DNA from: Brevundimonas sp. EYE_349
Lineage (GTDB): Bacteria; Pseudomonadota; Alphaproteobacteria; Caulobacterales; Caulobacteraceae
NCBI RefSeq assembly: GCF_023147505.1
Contig: NZ_JAHXPB010000010.1
Span: 57,055-121,054, forward strand
DNA: 64,000 nt
Direction of reading: 5' to 3'
Of the stretch, positions 55,412-64,000 are shown one piece after another. Made by a program: the position numbers and the translations under genes. The notes beneath the pieces are model-generated. The model ran no database searches, had not been told where the DNA came from, and saw nothing but the letters and a program-made list of their open reading frames with translations. Every line of letters begins with the position of its first letter. The first letter of the stretch is position 1.

Positions 55412-56827
55412 ATGACCTTGCGACCTTCCATCCTGCTGGTCCTGCTGATCTCGTCGACCTGTGCGGCCGCCTACGCTCCCGCATCCAAGGCCCAGATCTC
55501 TGACGCCGAAACCTCCGGCCTCCAGACCGTTGGTCCTTTGCCCCTGACCTATCGCGACGCGCAGGCCAGGCTCCTGCAACGCTCGGACGCCATCGAGGCG
55601 TCGGACGCCGATGTCCGCAGCCGGGAAGCCCAGGAAAACGCCGTAAGGACGCTGCGGCTGCCCACGGTGGAGTTCGAGGGCCAGATGATGCGGTATCAAA
55701 AGACCCTCTATCTGCCGCTGGGGCCCTTGGCGGATGTCGCTCAGGACTACGCCATCAGCGATCCGTTGCAGTTCCAGATGGAACGCGACAGCACGCGGCC
55801 GATCGTCACCGCCACCGTCCCGCTTTATTCCGGCGGCCGGATTCCGGCCGCCCAAGCGGCCGCTGAGGCTCAACTCGGCCAGTCCCGGGCTGAGCGCCAG
55901 ATCGTCGTCGATAACGCCCTGTTGCAGATGACCGAACTCTATTTCGGGCAACAGTTGCTCACCCGGGTTCGGGACGTCCGCCGCGACGTCCTGGCGGGCC
56001 TCGAACGCCACCTGGCCGATGCGACGATTCTGGAGCGCGGAGGGTTCATCAGTCGCGCCCAGCGCCTGCAGGTGGAGGTGGCGCGTGACGACGCGGCGCG
56101 CGAACTGGAGACGGCCGAAGCCAATCTGGCCAGCGCGGACACGGCGCTCTCTGGGACCTTGAGGGCGCCGTCGGGGATCGATCCGGCTACGTCTCTCTTC
56201 GTGCTTCTCCGGCCGCTCGAGCCGCTGGAAACCTATCTGCAAGCCGCCTATCGCGCCCACCCGCAGCTGGAGCGGCTCCAGGCCCTGGAAGACCAGGCGG
56301 AAGCCGGTGTTACCGCCCAGCGCGCCGAGCTTCTGCCGACGGTCTATGGCTTCGCCCAGTACAACTTTGATCGTCGGGACACCTTGTTGACCGATCCGGA
56401 CTGGTCCGTGGGGGTCGGTCTCCGTTACACCCTCTTCTCCGGCGTCGATCGCTCGCAGAACGTCCGCGCCGCGCGCGAGAAGGTCGCTCAGGCCCAGGCG
56501 GGGCTGCGCGAGGCGCAAAGCCAGATCGAGATCGGCGTGACCCGATCCTGGAACGACGCGGAAGCGGCCCGGCGGCGGTTCCAGAGAACCGACAGCGCCA
56601 TCGTCGCCGCCGAGGAGAACCTGCGCGTCCAGATGGTCGGCTACCAGGTGCAGCAAACCACCTCGCTCGACGTCATCGACGCCCAACTCGGCGTCGGACG
56701 CGCGCGGATCCAGCGCGCCCAGGCCGCCCATGACTTCGTGGTCGCGCTCGCCCGCCTTCTTCATGTCAGCGGCCGGATCGAGGACATGCCCGACTATATC
56801 GACCAGGGCGAAAGGATCGCGCCATGA
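55412..56827 (+). CDS. TolC-family outer-membrane efflux protein
   Basis: A 471-residue outer-membrane channel. The signal peptide (MTLRPSILLVLLISSTCAAAYA) is followed by two OEP repeats rich in coiled coil (e.g. QVEVARDDAARELETAEANLASADTALSG and AAREKVAQAQAGLREAQSQIEIGVTRSWNDAEA). AAGGAG lies upstream of ATG 55412. It is the first gene of a four-gene operon and overlaps the HlyD gene by 4 bp. Confidence 0.9.
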   Translation: MTLRPSILLVLLISSTCAAAYAPASKAQISDAETSGLQTVGPLPLTYRDAQARLLQRSDAIEASDADVRSREAQENAVRTLRLPTVEFEGQMMRYQKTLYLPLGPLADVAQDYAISDPLQFQMERDSTRPIVTATVPLYSGGRIPAAQAAAEAQLGQSRAERQIVVDNALLQMTELYFGQQLLTRVRDVRRDVLAGLERHLADATILERGGFISRAQRLQVEVARDDAARELETAEANLASADTALSGTLRAPSGIDPATSLFVLLRPLEPLETYLQAAYRAHPQLERLQALEDQAEAGVTAQRAELLPTVYGFAQYNFDRRDTLLTDPDWSVGVGLRYTLFSGVDRSQNVRAAREKVAQAQAGLREAQSQIEIGVTRSWNDAEAARRRFQRTDSAIVAAEENLRVQMVGYQVQQTTSLDVIDAQLGVGRARIQRAQAAHDFVVALARLLHVSGRIEDMPDYIDQGERIAP

Positions 56828-57876
56828 CCGACACCCAGGACACGCCGACGCCGAACACGGAGCCGGGCGGGGAACGGGGCGACGCCGGACCGTCTCGACG
56901 GCGCCGAAAACTGCTGCCCCTCGGCATCGGGGCGCTGATCGTGGCGGGGCTCGGCGTCGGCCTCTGGCTCAGCTATCGGCCCGTTCCCGATCAGCTTCAG
57001 GGGATGGTGGATGCGCGGGAGCTTCGGATCACCAGCAAGGTGACGGGCCGGATCGCCGACTTCCATGTGGAGGAGGGGCAGCCGGTCCGGGCCGGCCAAC
57101 TGCTCTACACCCTCGACAGTCCCGAGGTCGCGGCCCGCTCGGAACAGGCGGGCGGCGCCCTCGTCGCCGCCGAGGCCACGGCCGACAAGGCCGACGAAGG
57201 CGCGCGTCCGGAGGATATCCGGGCCGCGGAAGCGCAATGGCGGCGCGCGCAGGCGGCGGCGGATCTGGCCCAGACGACCTATGCCCGCACCCAGGAGATG
57301 TACGACCAGGGCGTGATCGCGGGGCAGAAGCGCGACGAGAGCCGGGCCAATGCGGTGGCCTCGACGGAGGCCGCCCGCGCCGCTCGCGCCCAGTATGACC
57401 TGGCGCTGGCCGGGGCGCGCCGACAGGATCGCCAGGCGGCCGGGGGACAGGTGCGGCAGGCGCGCGGCGCCGTGGCTGAGGTCGAGGCGGCGGAGCGCGA
57501 AACCCGGGTGCTGGCGCCGTCGTCCGGCGAGGTCGGCCGGCGGCTCGCCCAGCCCGGCGAACTGGTCCCGCAGGGGTTCCCGGTCTTCATGCTCACGGAC
57601 ATAGAGCATCCCTGGGTGACGCTCACCCTGCGCGAGGATCAGTTCAGCGGGATTCGACGCGGACAGACTCTGACGGGTCGTATTCCCGCTCTGGAGAACC
57701 GCACGGCCCGGTTCCGGGTGACCTTCATCGCTCCCGCCGGAGATTTCGCGACCTGGCGTGCGACCCGGCAGTCGAGCGGCTTCGACGTCAAGAGTTTCGA
57801 GGTGCGCGTCGCACCGGTCTCGCGCGTCGACGGGCTGCGGCCGGGCATGACCGTCCTGTTCGACTGGCCGCAATGA
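56824..57876 (+). CDS. HlyD-family periplasmic adaptor
   Basis: A 350-residue membrane fusion protein with one N-terminal helix (residues 33-50), a biotinyl-lipoyl-like domain (ITSKVTGRIADFHVEEGQPVRAGQLLYTLDSPE), a long coiled coil and a beta-barrel (VLAPSSGEVGRRLAQPGELV). It joins the inner-membrane permeases to TolC, similar to YhiI/YbhG. The start overlaps tolC by ATGA. Confidence 0.92.
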   Translation: MTDTQDTPTPNTEPGGERGDAGPSRRRRKLLPLGIGALIVAGLGVGLWLSYRPVPDQLQGMVDARELRITSKVTGRIADFHVEEGQPVRAGQLLYTLDSPEVAARSEQAGGALVAAEATADKADEGARPEDIRAAEAQWRRAQAAADLAQTTYARTQEMYDQGVIAGQKRDESRANAVASTEAARAARAQYDLALAGARRQDRQAAGGQVRQARGAVAEVEAAERETRVLAPSSGEVGRRLAQPGELVPQGFPVFMLTDIEHPWVTLTLREDQFSGIRRGQTLTGRIPALENRTARFRVTFIAPAGDFATWRATRQSSGFDVKSFEVRVAPVSRVDGLRPGMTVLFDWPQ

Positions 57877-59036
57877 TCGCGGCGTTTCTCGCCGGCGCCC
57901 GACGCGAGATCGCCTTTCTGCGCGGGAGCTTCTGGGATCTGTTCCTCGTCGTCTGGCTACCGCTGGCGCTTCTCGCCCTCGTCGCCGTGCAGATGTCGGC
58001 GGGGGTTATGCGCGATCTGCCGGTCGCCGTCGTCGACGCCGACGGCGGAAGCGTCGCTCGCGATCTGGTTCGTCGTCTGGACGCCTCGCCCGGCCTGCAC
58101 GTGGCGGCCCGCCCCAAGGATATGGCCGAGGCCGAGAGCGTGGTGCGGTCCAACCGCGCCTATGCGATCGTCATGCTGCCGCAAGGGCTCGAACGCGCGG
58201 TGCTGCGCGGCGAGGCGGGCAGGGTGCTGGTCTTCTACAACGCCAGCTACTCCACGCCCTCGGGGTCAGTGCTGCGCGAGGTCGGCGCCGTGATCCAGAG
58301 CCAGGCCCGGACCCTGGCCGCGCAACAGAGCGCGGCGATCCTCGGCCCGGGCCGGGTGCGGCCGGCGCCGATCCAGGTCCAGAGCCGCATCCTCTACAAT
58401 CCCCAGGCCAGCTACGAGCTGCAACTGGTCGCCCTGATCCACCCGGCCTTGCTGCATCTGCTGTTCATGGTGGCGGTCGTCAGCGCCCTGGGACGCGAAC
58501 TGCGAGACGGGACGATCGGCGGCTGGCTGGCCGGGCCGCCGCGCGAGGCCGCTGCGGCGGTCGTGGGCAAGATCGCGCCCTATGTGGCGATCTTTCTCGT
58601 CTGGGGCGCCCTGGCGACCATCTATCTCGCGGCGTTTCGCGGCTGGCCGGTTGAAGGCAGCGTCGGCCTGCTCCTGGCGGGCTATGTCGGCCTCTATCTC
58701 GCTTATGCGGGTATGGCCACGCTGATCGTCGGCCTGACGCTGTCCATGGGGCAGGCGCTGTCCATGACCGCCCTCTATGCGGGCGCCTCCTTCGCCTTCG
58801 CCGGGGCCGTCTTTCCAATCGAATCCGCTTCGGCCTTCGCGCGCGTCTGGAGCGCGCTTCTGCCCTACACCACCTTCGCCCGTCTCGTCGCCGAACAATG
58901 GATGATGGGCGCGCCCGCGGCGATGTCGGTCAACCTGCTGCTGATCCTGATGACCTTCGCGGTCGTGGGGTTCGGGCTGGGCCTGCCGCAATATCTGGCC
59001 GCCTCCCGCAAACCCGATGTCTGGGGGCGACGTTGA
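57873..59036 (+). CDS. ABC-2-type transport permease, first subunit
   Basis: A 387-residue membrane protein of the ABC-2 type (YbhS/YhhJ-like). An N-terminal helix is followed by a large periplasmic domain (residues 45-190), then five helices in the C-terminal half (LIHPALLHLLFMVAVVSALGRELRDGTIGGW). It lacks nucleotide-binding motifs. It overlaps both neighbours by 4 bp. Confidence 0.88.
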   Translation: MIAAFLAGARREIAFLRGSFWDLFLVVWLPLALLALVAVQMSAGVMRDLPVAVVDADGGSVARDLVRRLDASPGLHVAARPKDMAEAESVVRSNRAYAIVMLPQGLERAVLRGEAGRVLVFYNASYSTPSGSVLREVGAVIQSQARTLAAQQSAAILGPGRVRPAPIQVQSRILYNPQASYELQLVALIHPALLHLLFMVAVVSALGRELRDGTIGGWLAGPPREAAAAVVGKIAPYVAIFLVWGALATIYLAAFRGWPVEGSVGLLLAGYVGLYLAYAGMATLIVGLTLSMGQALSMTALYAGASFAFAGAVFPIESASAFARVWSALLPYTTFARLVAEQWMMGAPAAMSVNLLLILMTFAVVGFGLGLPQYLAASRKPDVWGRR

Positions 59037-60154
59037 TCGGCCGGGCCTTCATCGCGACGTTTCGCGCGGTCCTCGCCGACCGGTCGGCCTTCATGCTGAT
59101 CGTGGTGTCGACGATCCTCTATTCCTTCTTCTACCCTTCCGCCTATTCCGGCGAGGTCGCCGTCCGGATCCCGGTCGCCGTGGTGGATCTGGACAACACC
59201 GGGGCCAGCCGTTCGCTGGTGCACAAGCTCTCGGGTCTGCAGCAGGCGGATCTCGTCGCCCGCCTGCCGTCGCCCGAGGCGGCGGACGACTGGTTGCGGA
59301 CGAGAGGGGCGGGGGCGATCGTCGTCGTGCCTGCGGGGTTCGAACGTCGCATCCTGACCGGCGGGCAAGGGACGGTGGCCCTCTATGGCAACGGCGCCTA
59401 TCTGCTGCGCAGCAGCACGGCGCTGGCCGGCATAGGCGCGGCGATCACGGCCGAGGCGGGCGAGGCCGCCGTCGATCAGGCGATGGCGCAGGGCGCGCCG
59501 GCGCCGCCGGCCCTGTCGGTGATCGCGCGCCCGCTGTTCAACACCCGCGAAGGATACGGCAGCACCGTCTTTCCGGGCGTCGGCTTCCTCATCATTCATC
59601 AGACGCTGCTGATGGGACTGGCGATGCTGGCGGCCACCCTGCGTGGCGAGGGGGGCCGGCTTCGGTTTGCGTCCCGTCGTCTCCTCGGCGTCGCGCTCGC
59701 CTTCTTCGTCATCGGCTGGATCGACGTCGCCTACTACGCCGGCTTCGTCTTCTGGTTCCAAGACTATCCACGGGCCGCCGCCGCGCCCGGAACGCTGATC
59801 GTGGCCGGCAGCCTCTTCGTGGCGGCGACGGTTGCAGCGGCGCTCGCCCTTGCGAGCGTCTTCCGCACCCGCGAGCGGCCCCTGCAACTGCTCATGGGCA
59901 CCTCCCTGGTCATCTTCTTTCTCGCTGGACTGTCCTGGCCCGCGGAGGCGACGCCGACCTGGCTCGCCTTCCTCGCCCGACTGCTGCCCACGACGCCCGG
60001 AATCCATCTCATGGTCGGGGTGAACCAGATGGGGGCCGGCCTCGTCGAACAGGGGCGGGAGGTTCTCAACCTCCTGGGCCTCATCCTCCTTTACGGCGGC
60101 GTGGCGTGGTGGCGCTTCACCCGGCCGTCCGGAGCGCCCTCGACCGGAGCGTGA
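59033..60154 (+). CDS. ABC-2-type transport permease, second subunit
   Basis: A 373-residue paralogue of the previous permease with the same layout (helix, periplasmic domain beginning VRIPVAVVDLDNTG, five C-terminal helices). I place the start at TTG 59033, in a TTGA overlap with the upstream stop and with GGGGG nearby; the longer frame to 58898 is out of context. No ABC ATPase gene follows. Confidence 0.85.
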   Translation: MIGRAFIATFRAVLADRSAFMLIVVSTILYSFFYPSAYSGEVAVRIPVAVVDLDNTGASRSLVHKLSGLQQADLVARLPSPEAADDWLRTRGAGAIVVVPAGFERRILTGGQGTVALYGNGAYLLRSSTALAGIGAAITAEAGEAAVDQAMAQGAPAPPALSVIARPLFNTREGYGSTVFPGVGFLIIHQTLLMGLAMLAATLRGEGGRLRFASRRLLGVALAFFVIGWIDVAYYAGFVFWFQDYPRAAAAPGTLIVAGSLFVAATVAAALALASVFRTRERPLQLLMGTSLVIFFLAGLSWPAEATPTWLAFLARLLPTTPGIHLMVGVNQMGAGLVEQGREVLNLLGLILLYGGVAWWRFTRPSGAPSTGA

Positions 60155-60158
60155 GCCA

Positions 60159-60181
60159 CGGCGGGGAATGATCGCCCGCCG
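60159..60181. terminator. Hairpin between the export operon and the convergent gene
   Basis: CGGCGGG (60159-60165) and CCCGCCG (60175-60181) form a 7-bp stem just after the operon stop at 60154. Confidence 0.6.
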
Positions 60182-60185
60182 CCGC

Positions 60186-60932
60186 CTAGACCGGCGCCGG
60201 GCGTCCCGGACCGATCGCGAGGGCGGCGTCCTGTCCGCTGGCGACCAGCCTTCGGGCGACGAAGCCGGAGGCGACCAGATCTTTGAGAAGCGCCTCCAGG
60301 AAACCGCGCCCGTGAGGCCGCTCGCGGGGGAGGGCGACGGCCTGCTCGATGGCCTGGAAACTGTCCGGGAGCAGGCGGACGCCGGCCCGGTCGTGCGCCG
60401 CCGCCTCGAGCGTCTGGCGCACACCGGCGCAGACGTCTGCGCCGCCCTCCAGGAAGAGGGCGACGGCCGCCTGGGAGGAGGGCGTATGAATCCGTCGGGC
60501 CTGTTTCAGCGAGCGGTTGAGAAAGAGATCGTAGGCGGTGTTCAGGCCCGACGCGATCGTCACATCCGCGACGTCCACGTCGCGGACGGAGCGGAAGCGG
60601 GACTCGGAGGGAACCAGATAGGAGGCTTCGATCCGGACGTAGGGCGCGGTATAGTCCAGGACGGCGCGACGATCCGGATCGATTGCGAGGAAGGCGAGAT
60701 CGCAGGCCTGATCCTGAAGCGCCGCCACCGCCGCCCCCGCCGTGGCGAAGTTCGACAGCTCCATCTCCACGCCGAGGCGCACAGCGATCTCCCAGGCGAG
60801 ATCGACAGACACGCCGGCGAGAGCCCCGTCCGCCGCCCTCTGCGCCAAGACTGGATTGCCGAGATTGATCGCCACGCGCAACCGTCCCAGGGGCGCCAGT
60901 TCGGACCGGATGATCTGCATCGACACGTCCAT
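60186..60932 (-). CDS. Substrate-binding-domain (PBP type 2) protein without signal peptide
   Basis: A 248-residue family-3 solute-binding fold: LGRLRVAINLGNPVLAQR, GVSVDLAWEIAVRLGVEMELSNF and DLAFLAIDPDRRAVLDYTAPYV are typical. There is no signal or lipobox at the N-terminus (MDVSMQIIRSELAPL), so it is probably cytoplasmic and may be a sensor or enzyme-like binding protein rather than a transporter subunit. GAGG lies 6 nt before ATG 60932. A hairpin (60991-61012) separates it from the ATPase gene upstream. Confidence 0.75.
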   Translation of the reverse strand: MDVSMQIIRSELAPLGRLRVAINLGNPVLAQRAADGALAGVSVDLAWEIAVRLGVEMELSNFATAGAAVAALQDQACDLAFLAIDPDRRAVLDYTAPYVRIEASYLVPSESRFRSVRDVDVADVTIASGLNTAYDLFLNRSLKQARRIHTPSSQAAVALFLEGGADVCAGVRQTLEAAAHDRAGVRLLPDSFQAIEQAVALPRERPHGRGFLEALLKDLVASGFVARRLVASGQDAALAIGPGRPAPV

Positions 60933-60990
60933 TGCCATCCTCAAGCGCCGCACCGTTTCGACCGGTCTGGCTGACGATAGGTGTTTGGTC

Positions 60991-61012
60991 CTCGCCGTTC
61001 CACTCCGGCGAG
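60991..61012 (-). terminator. Hairpin downstream of the copper ATPase gene
   Basis: CTCGCCG (60991-60997) and CGGCGAG (61006-61012) form a perfect 7-bp stem 12 bp beyond the ATPase stop at 61024. It lacks a T-run. Confidence 0.5.
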
Positions 61013-61023
61013 AGCCGCGTCCG

Positions 61024-63468
61024 TCATATCCTCGTGGTCCGCAGCCGAAGCGCATTGCCGATCACGCTGACCGACGAGAGAGCCATGGCCGCGGCGGCGA
61101 TGACCGGCGACAGCAGCAGGCCGAACACCGGATAGAGCGCCCCCGCCGCGATCGGCACGCCGGCGGCGTTGTAGAGGAAGGCGAAAGCCAGGTTCTGCCG
61201 GATGTTGGCCATGGTCGCCCGCGACAGGCGCCGCGCCCGGACGATGCCGGTCAGATCGCCCCTCAACAGTGTCACGCCGGCGCTTTCGATCGCCACGTCC
61301 GTGCCCGAGCCCATGGCGATTCCGACATCGGCGGCGGCGAGCGCGGGCGCGTCGTTGACGCCGTCGCCCGCCATGGCGACCACCCTGCCTTGAGCCCTCA
61401 ACCGTGCGACGACCGCCGCCTTCTGGTCGGGCAGCACATCGGCCTCGACGTCGTCGATGCCGAGCTCGCGGGCGACCGCCTCGGCGGTCGTGCGATTGTC
61501 GCCGGTCAGCATGACGATGCGGATGCCCTCGCCGTGCAAGGCCTTCAGCGCCGCCGGCGTCGTGGCCTTGATCGGATCGGCGATGGCGAAGACCCCGCCG
61601 AGCGCGCGGTCGATGGCGATGTAGATGGCGCTGGCGCCGTCGCGTCTCAGAGCGTCCGCCTCCCGCGCGAGCGCGGCCGTATCGACGCCGTGTTCCGCAA
61701 GGAAGGCCGCGCCGCCGAGAAGGACGAACTGCCCGTCCACAAGACCGGTCGCCCCCTGGCCGATCGGCGAATCGAAGTCGGACACCTCGGGTATCGGAAT
61801 GCGGCGTTGTTCGGCCGCGGCGACGATCGCCCGGGCGAGCGGGTGCTCCGACGCCTTTTCCACCCCGGCGGCGAAGCGCAGGAGGGGCTCCTCGCCGAAG
61901 CCGGGCGCGGCGACGATCCGGACCACTGACGGCCGGCCTTCGGTCAGGGTGCCGGTCTTGTCCACCACCAGGGTGTCGACCGTCTCCATCCGTTCGAGCG
62001 CCTCGGCGTTTCGGATCAGAACGCCGCTGGCCGCGCCCTTGCCGACGCCGACCATGATCGACATCGGCGTCGCGAGCCCGAGGGCGCATGGACAGGCGAT
62101 GATCAGGACGGAGACGGCGGCGATCAGACCATGGGCGAGGCGAGGTTCCGGCCCCCAGATCGCCCATGCCGTGAACGCCGACAGGGCGATGGCGATGACG
62201 ATCGGGACGAACCATCCCGAAACCCTGTCCGCCATGCGCTGGATCGGCGCACGCGACCGCTGCGCATCGGCCACCATCTGGACGATCCGGGCCAGCATGG
62301 TGTCGCGCCCGACCTTTTCCGCGCGGATGATGAGCGCTCCCGTCTGGTTCAACGTGCCTCCGGTCACGGCCTGGCCGGCCGTGCGGGTGACCGGCATGGA
62401 TTCTCCGGTCACCATGGATTCGTCGATCGACGAGCGCCCCTCCTCGACCACCCCGTCGACCGGCACGGTTTCGCCGGGCCGGATCCTGAGCCTGTCGCCG
62501 ATGGCGACGGCGTCGATCGGCACATCCTCCTCCCGACCGTCCCGTCCGATCCTCCGCGCGGTCTTCGGTGCGAGGTCGAGCAAAGCGCGGATCGCGCCGG
62601 AGGTCTGTTCGCGGGCGCGCAACTCCAACACCTGGCCGAGCAGCACCAGAACCGTGATGACGGCGGCCGCCTCGAAATAGACCGGGACCGCGCCGTCGGC
62701 GGTGCGGAAGGCCCGGGGGAAGAGGTGCGGCGCCAGGGTCGCGACGACGCTGTAAACCCAGGCGACGCCTGTTCCCATGGCGATCAGGGTGAACATGTTG
62801 AGATTGCGGTTCGCCAGCGAGGCCCAGCCGCGTTCGAAGAACGGCCATCCCGCCCAGAGGACCACCGGCGTCGCCAGGACGAACTGAATCCAGACAGAGA
62901 CGCGCATCGGCACGAGATGGTGCAGCGCCGGGACCAGGTGAGCGCCCATTTCCAGCAGAAAGACCGGAAGAGCCAGCGCCAGACCGATCCAGAACCGCCG
63001 CGTCATGTCGGCCAGCTCGGGACTTAGGCCGAGGTCCGCCGTCGCGACCAGAGGCTCCAGCGCCATGCCGCAGATCGGGCAGCTTCCCGGCGCGTCGCGG
63101 CGAATTTCCGGATGCATCGGACAGGTCCAGATCACGTCCATGGATGCCGACGCCGTGTTTCGGCTTGCAGGTTTTCCGTGCGGATGGGGGCGGGCATGCG
63201 GACGGTCATCGGCGCTCAAGGCGTTGTTCTGGCCGGCCGATGACGCATAGCGGTGCGGATCGGCAACGAACTTCGCCTTGCAGCCTGACGAGCAGAAGAA
63301 GAAGCGCCGACCCTCGTGCTCCGTATGAACGGCGGTCGCGGGATCGACCGCCATGCCGCAGACCGGATCGCGCAGGGGCGGGCCGGCCGGCGTCGCGCCG
63401 TCCGACCCCTTAGGATGGTGATGTCGCCGGCCTGCGGCGGGGCCGCTGCGGCGATCGTCGTTGGTCAT
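61024..63468 (-). CDS. P1B copper/silver-translocating ATPase with YHS and heavy-metal-binding domains
   Basis: An 814-residue P-type ATPase. Order: histidine-rich N-terminus, YHS domain (residues 33-75; [10 protein letters not shown]...CSSGCKAKF), heavy-metal-binding domain (110-140; [22 protein letters not shown]), then eight membrane helices with CPC in [13 protein letters not shown], the actuator TGES, the phosphorylation site DKTGT and the hinge GDGVND. It lacks a classical HMA CxxC domain. It exports Cu+ or Ag+ from the cytoplasm. AGGTG precedes ATG 63468. It follows the ohyA remnant by 35 bp. Confidence 0.95.
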   Translation of the reverse strand: MTNDDRRSGPAAGRRHHHPKGSDGATPAGPPLRDPVCGMAVDPATAVHTEHEGRRFFFCSSGCKAKFVADPHRYASSAGQNNALSADDRPHARPHPHGKPASRNTASASMDVIWTCPMHPEIRRDAPGSCPICGMALEPLVATADLGLSPELADMTRRFWIGLALALPVFLLEMGAHLVPALHHLVPMRVSVWIQFVLATPVVLWAGWPFFERGWASLANRNLNMFTLIAMGTGVAWVYSVVATLAPHLFPRAFRTADGAVPVYFEAAAVITVLVLLGQVLELRAREQTSGAIRALLDLAPKTARRIGRDGREEDVPIDAVAIGDRLRIRPGETVPVDGVVEEGRSSIDESMVTGESMPVTRTAGQAVTGGTLNQTGALIIRAEKVGRDTMLARIVQMVADAQRSRAPIQRMADRVSGWFVPIVIAIALSAFTAWAIWGPEPRLAHGLIAAVSVLIIACPCALGLATPMSIMVGVGKGAASGVLIRNAEALERMETVDTLVVDKTGTLTEGRPSVVRIVAAPGFGEEPLLRFAAGVEKASEHPLARAIVAAAEQRRIPIPEVSDFDSPIGQGATGLVDGQFVLLGGAAFLAEHGVDTAALAREADALRRDGASAIYIAIDRALGGVFAIADPIKATTPAALKALHGEGIRIVMLTGDNRTTAEAVARELGIDDVEADVLPDQKAAVVARLRAQGRVVAMAGDGVNDAPALAAADVGIAMGSGTDVAIESAGVTLLRGDLTGIVRARRLSRATMANIRQNLAFAFLYNAAGVPIAAGALYPVFGLLLSPVIAAAAMALSSVSVIGNALRLRTTRI

Positions 63469-63503
63469 TCTTCACCTTCTTTCGCGACGACGTCGCGCTT
63501 CGC

Positions 63504-63878
63504 TCACTCCGATATCAGGTGAAACTCCTCGATCAGTTTCGCAATCTCGGTGCCTTCAAGCTTCTTCATCAGCAGTTTGCGCAGGAAGGCGGGGCCGGGA
63601 ACTTCTATGCCTTCGCCATCCCGAAGAGGCGTGATGGCGGCGAGCAGGGTCCGAATGTCATAGGTGGAGTTGAACACTTCCGGCACGCCGCGTTCGACAT
63701 TCATCAACGTATAAACGGCCTCCATCGGCGTACGCACCGAATATTCGGTGGTGAAGATGCAGTCGCGTTGTCTGGATTCCGCGAACTGGCCAATGAAGGC
63801 GAAGTTGACCGCTCCCTCCGGCACCACGTCGGGCCGATCGCCGACCTGGCGCGGCATGAAGAAGGCGGTGATGTAGGC
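63504..63878 (-). pseudogene. ohyA: 3' end of oleate hydratase gene, cut by an IS
   Basis: About 125 codons match the C-terminus of oleate hydratase (myosin-cross-reactive antigen family): [33 protein letters not shown] and [14 protein letters not shown]. The family enzyme is about 600-650 residues and adds water to oleic acid using FAD. Here the frame ends at the IS, whose first bases give a TGA at 63879-63881. The 5' part may lie beyond the IS outside the window. Confidence 0.8.
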
Positions 63879-64000
63879 TCAGGACCCATTGAAGTGAGGC
63901 GTGCGATCTGATTCAGGCTCCTGAGGAGTCTGGATATGAGCGACCTGTATTGGCTGACGGACGAGCAGATGGCTCGGCTGGAGCCCTTCTTCCCCAAGAG
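63876..64000 (+). mobile_element. IS5-family insertion sequence (left end, partial)
   Basis: The element begins GGCTCAGGACCCATTGAA just after a TA (63874-63875) that lies inside the ohyA tyrosine codon. A transposase gene starts 60 bp in. The other end is outside the window. Confidence 0.75.
63936..64000 (+). CDS. IS5-family transposase (N-terminal fragment, runs off the window)
   Basis: The first 21 codons read MSDLYWLTDEQMARLEPFF, the conserved start of IS5/IS427-group transposases. The gene is cut by the window edge. Confidence 0.8.
   Translation, partial: MSDLYWLTDEQMARLEPFFPK

Noticed and set aside
55346..56764. Extension of the TetR frame to 686 codons
   Set aside because: The TetR domain starts at the ATG at 55345; the rest is antisense to the TolC gene.

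Overview
The window is high-GC bacterial chromosome whose gene content points to an alphaproteobacterium of the Caulobacterales, most likely Brevundimonas-like. The evidence is the tlpA/argH/lptM/lysA arrangement, an F1 ATP synthase operon atpHAGDC with no F0 genes attached, a GTTC-N7-GTTC LexA box upstream of recA, CtrA-like TTAACCAT half-sites and many small secreted lipoproteins. The species assignment is inference; no 16S gene is present.

Layout, 1-51,200 (core chromosome): M3 peptidase lipoprotein / murI; a zinc-type CDF exporter and a TauE/UreH-like membrane protein that share a 15-bp palindromic operator; lysA-lptM-argH (minus) divergent from tlpA; tRNA-Met(CAT); a PQQ-type sugar dehydrogenase lipoprotein; a two-gene beta-oxidation operon (thiolase plus FadB-like fusion); recA; an M28 peptidase; a beta-helix protein / class A acid phosphatase / lipoprotein operon; LLM oxidoreductase, epoxide-hydrolase-like and aldo/keto reductase genes; SIMPL-HIT; mdh; zapE; asd; rarD; a serine hydrolase; atpHAGDC; a TerC protein plus glutaminyl cyclase; divergent katG/oxyR; acnA; ccmABCD-ccmG; an M48 lipoprotein; and an FeS-type photolyase. 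Palindromic REP-like sequences sit in several gene junctions.

At 51,202-51,254 there is only the 3' part of a tRNA-Gly(GCC) gene, followed at once by a DUF4102-type tyrosine integrase. This is the left attachment junction of an integrated island that runs to the end of the window. The island carries two small unknown genes, a complete 1,013-bp IS481-family element between two unrelated gene remnants, a TetR-regulated TolC-HlyD-ABC2-ABC2 export operon without an ATPase gene, a substrate-binding-domain protein without a signal peptide, a YHS/heavy-metal-binding P1B copper ATPase, and the 3' end of an oleate hydratase gene cut by an IS5-family element that leaves the window.

Most of the window is conserved housekeeping sequence. 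The unusual material is the three-box metal-type operator set (4.4-5.15 kb) and the island (51.2-64 kb), whose ATPase-less export operon, operator-bearing small-gene region and rearranged IS junction are the best candidates for follow-up. No phage structural module, CRISPR array or complete new defence system was seen.
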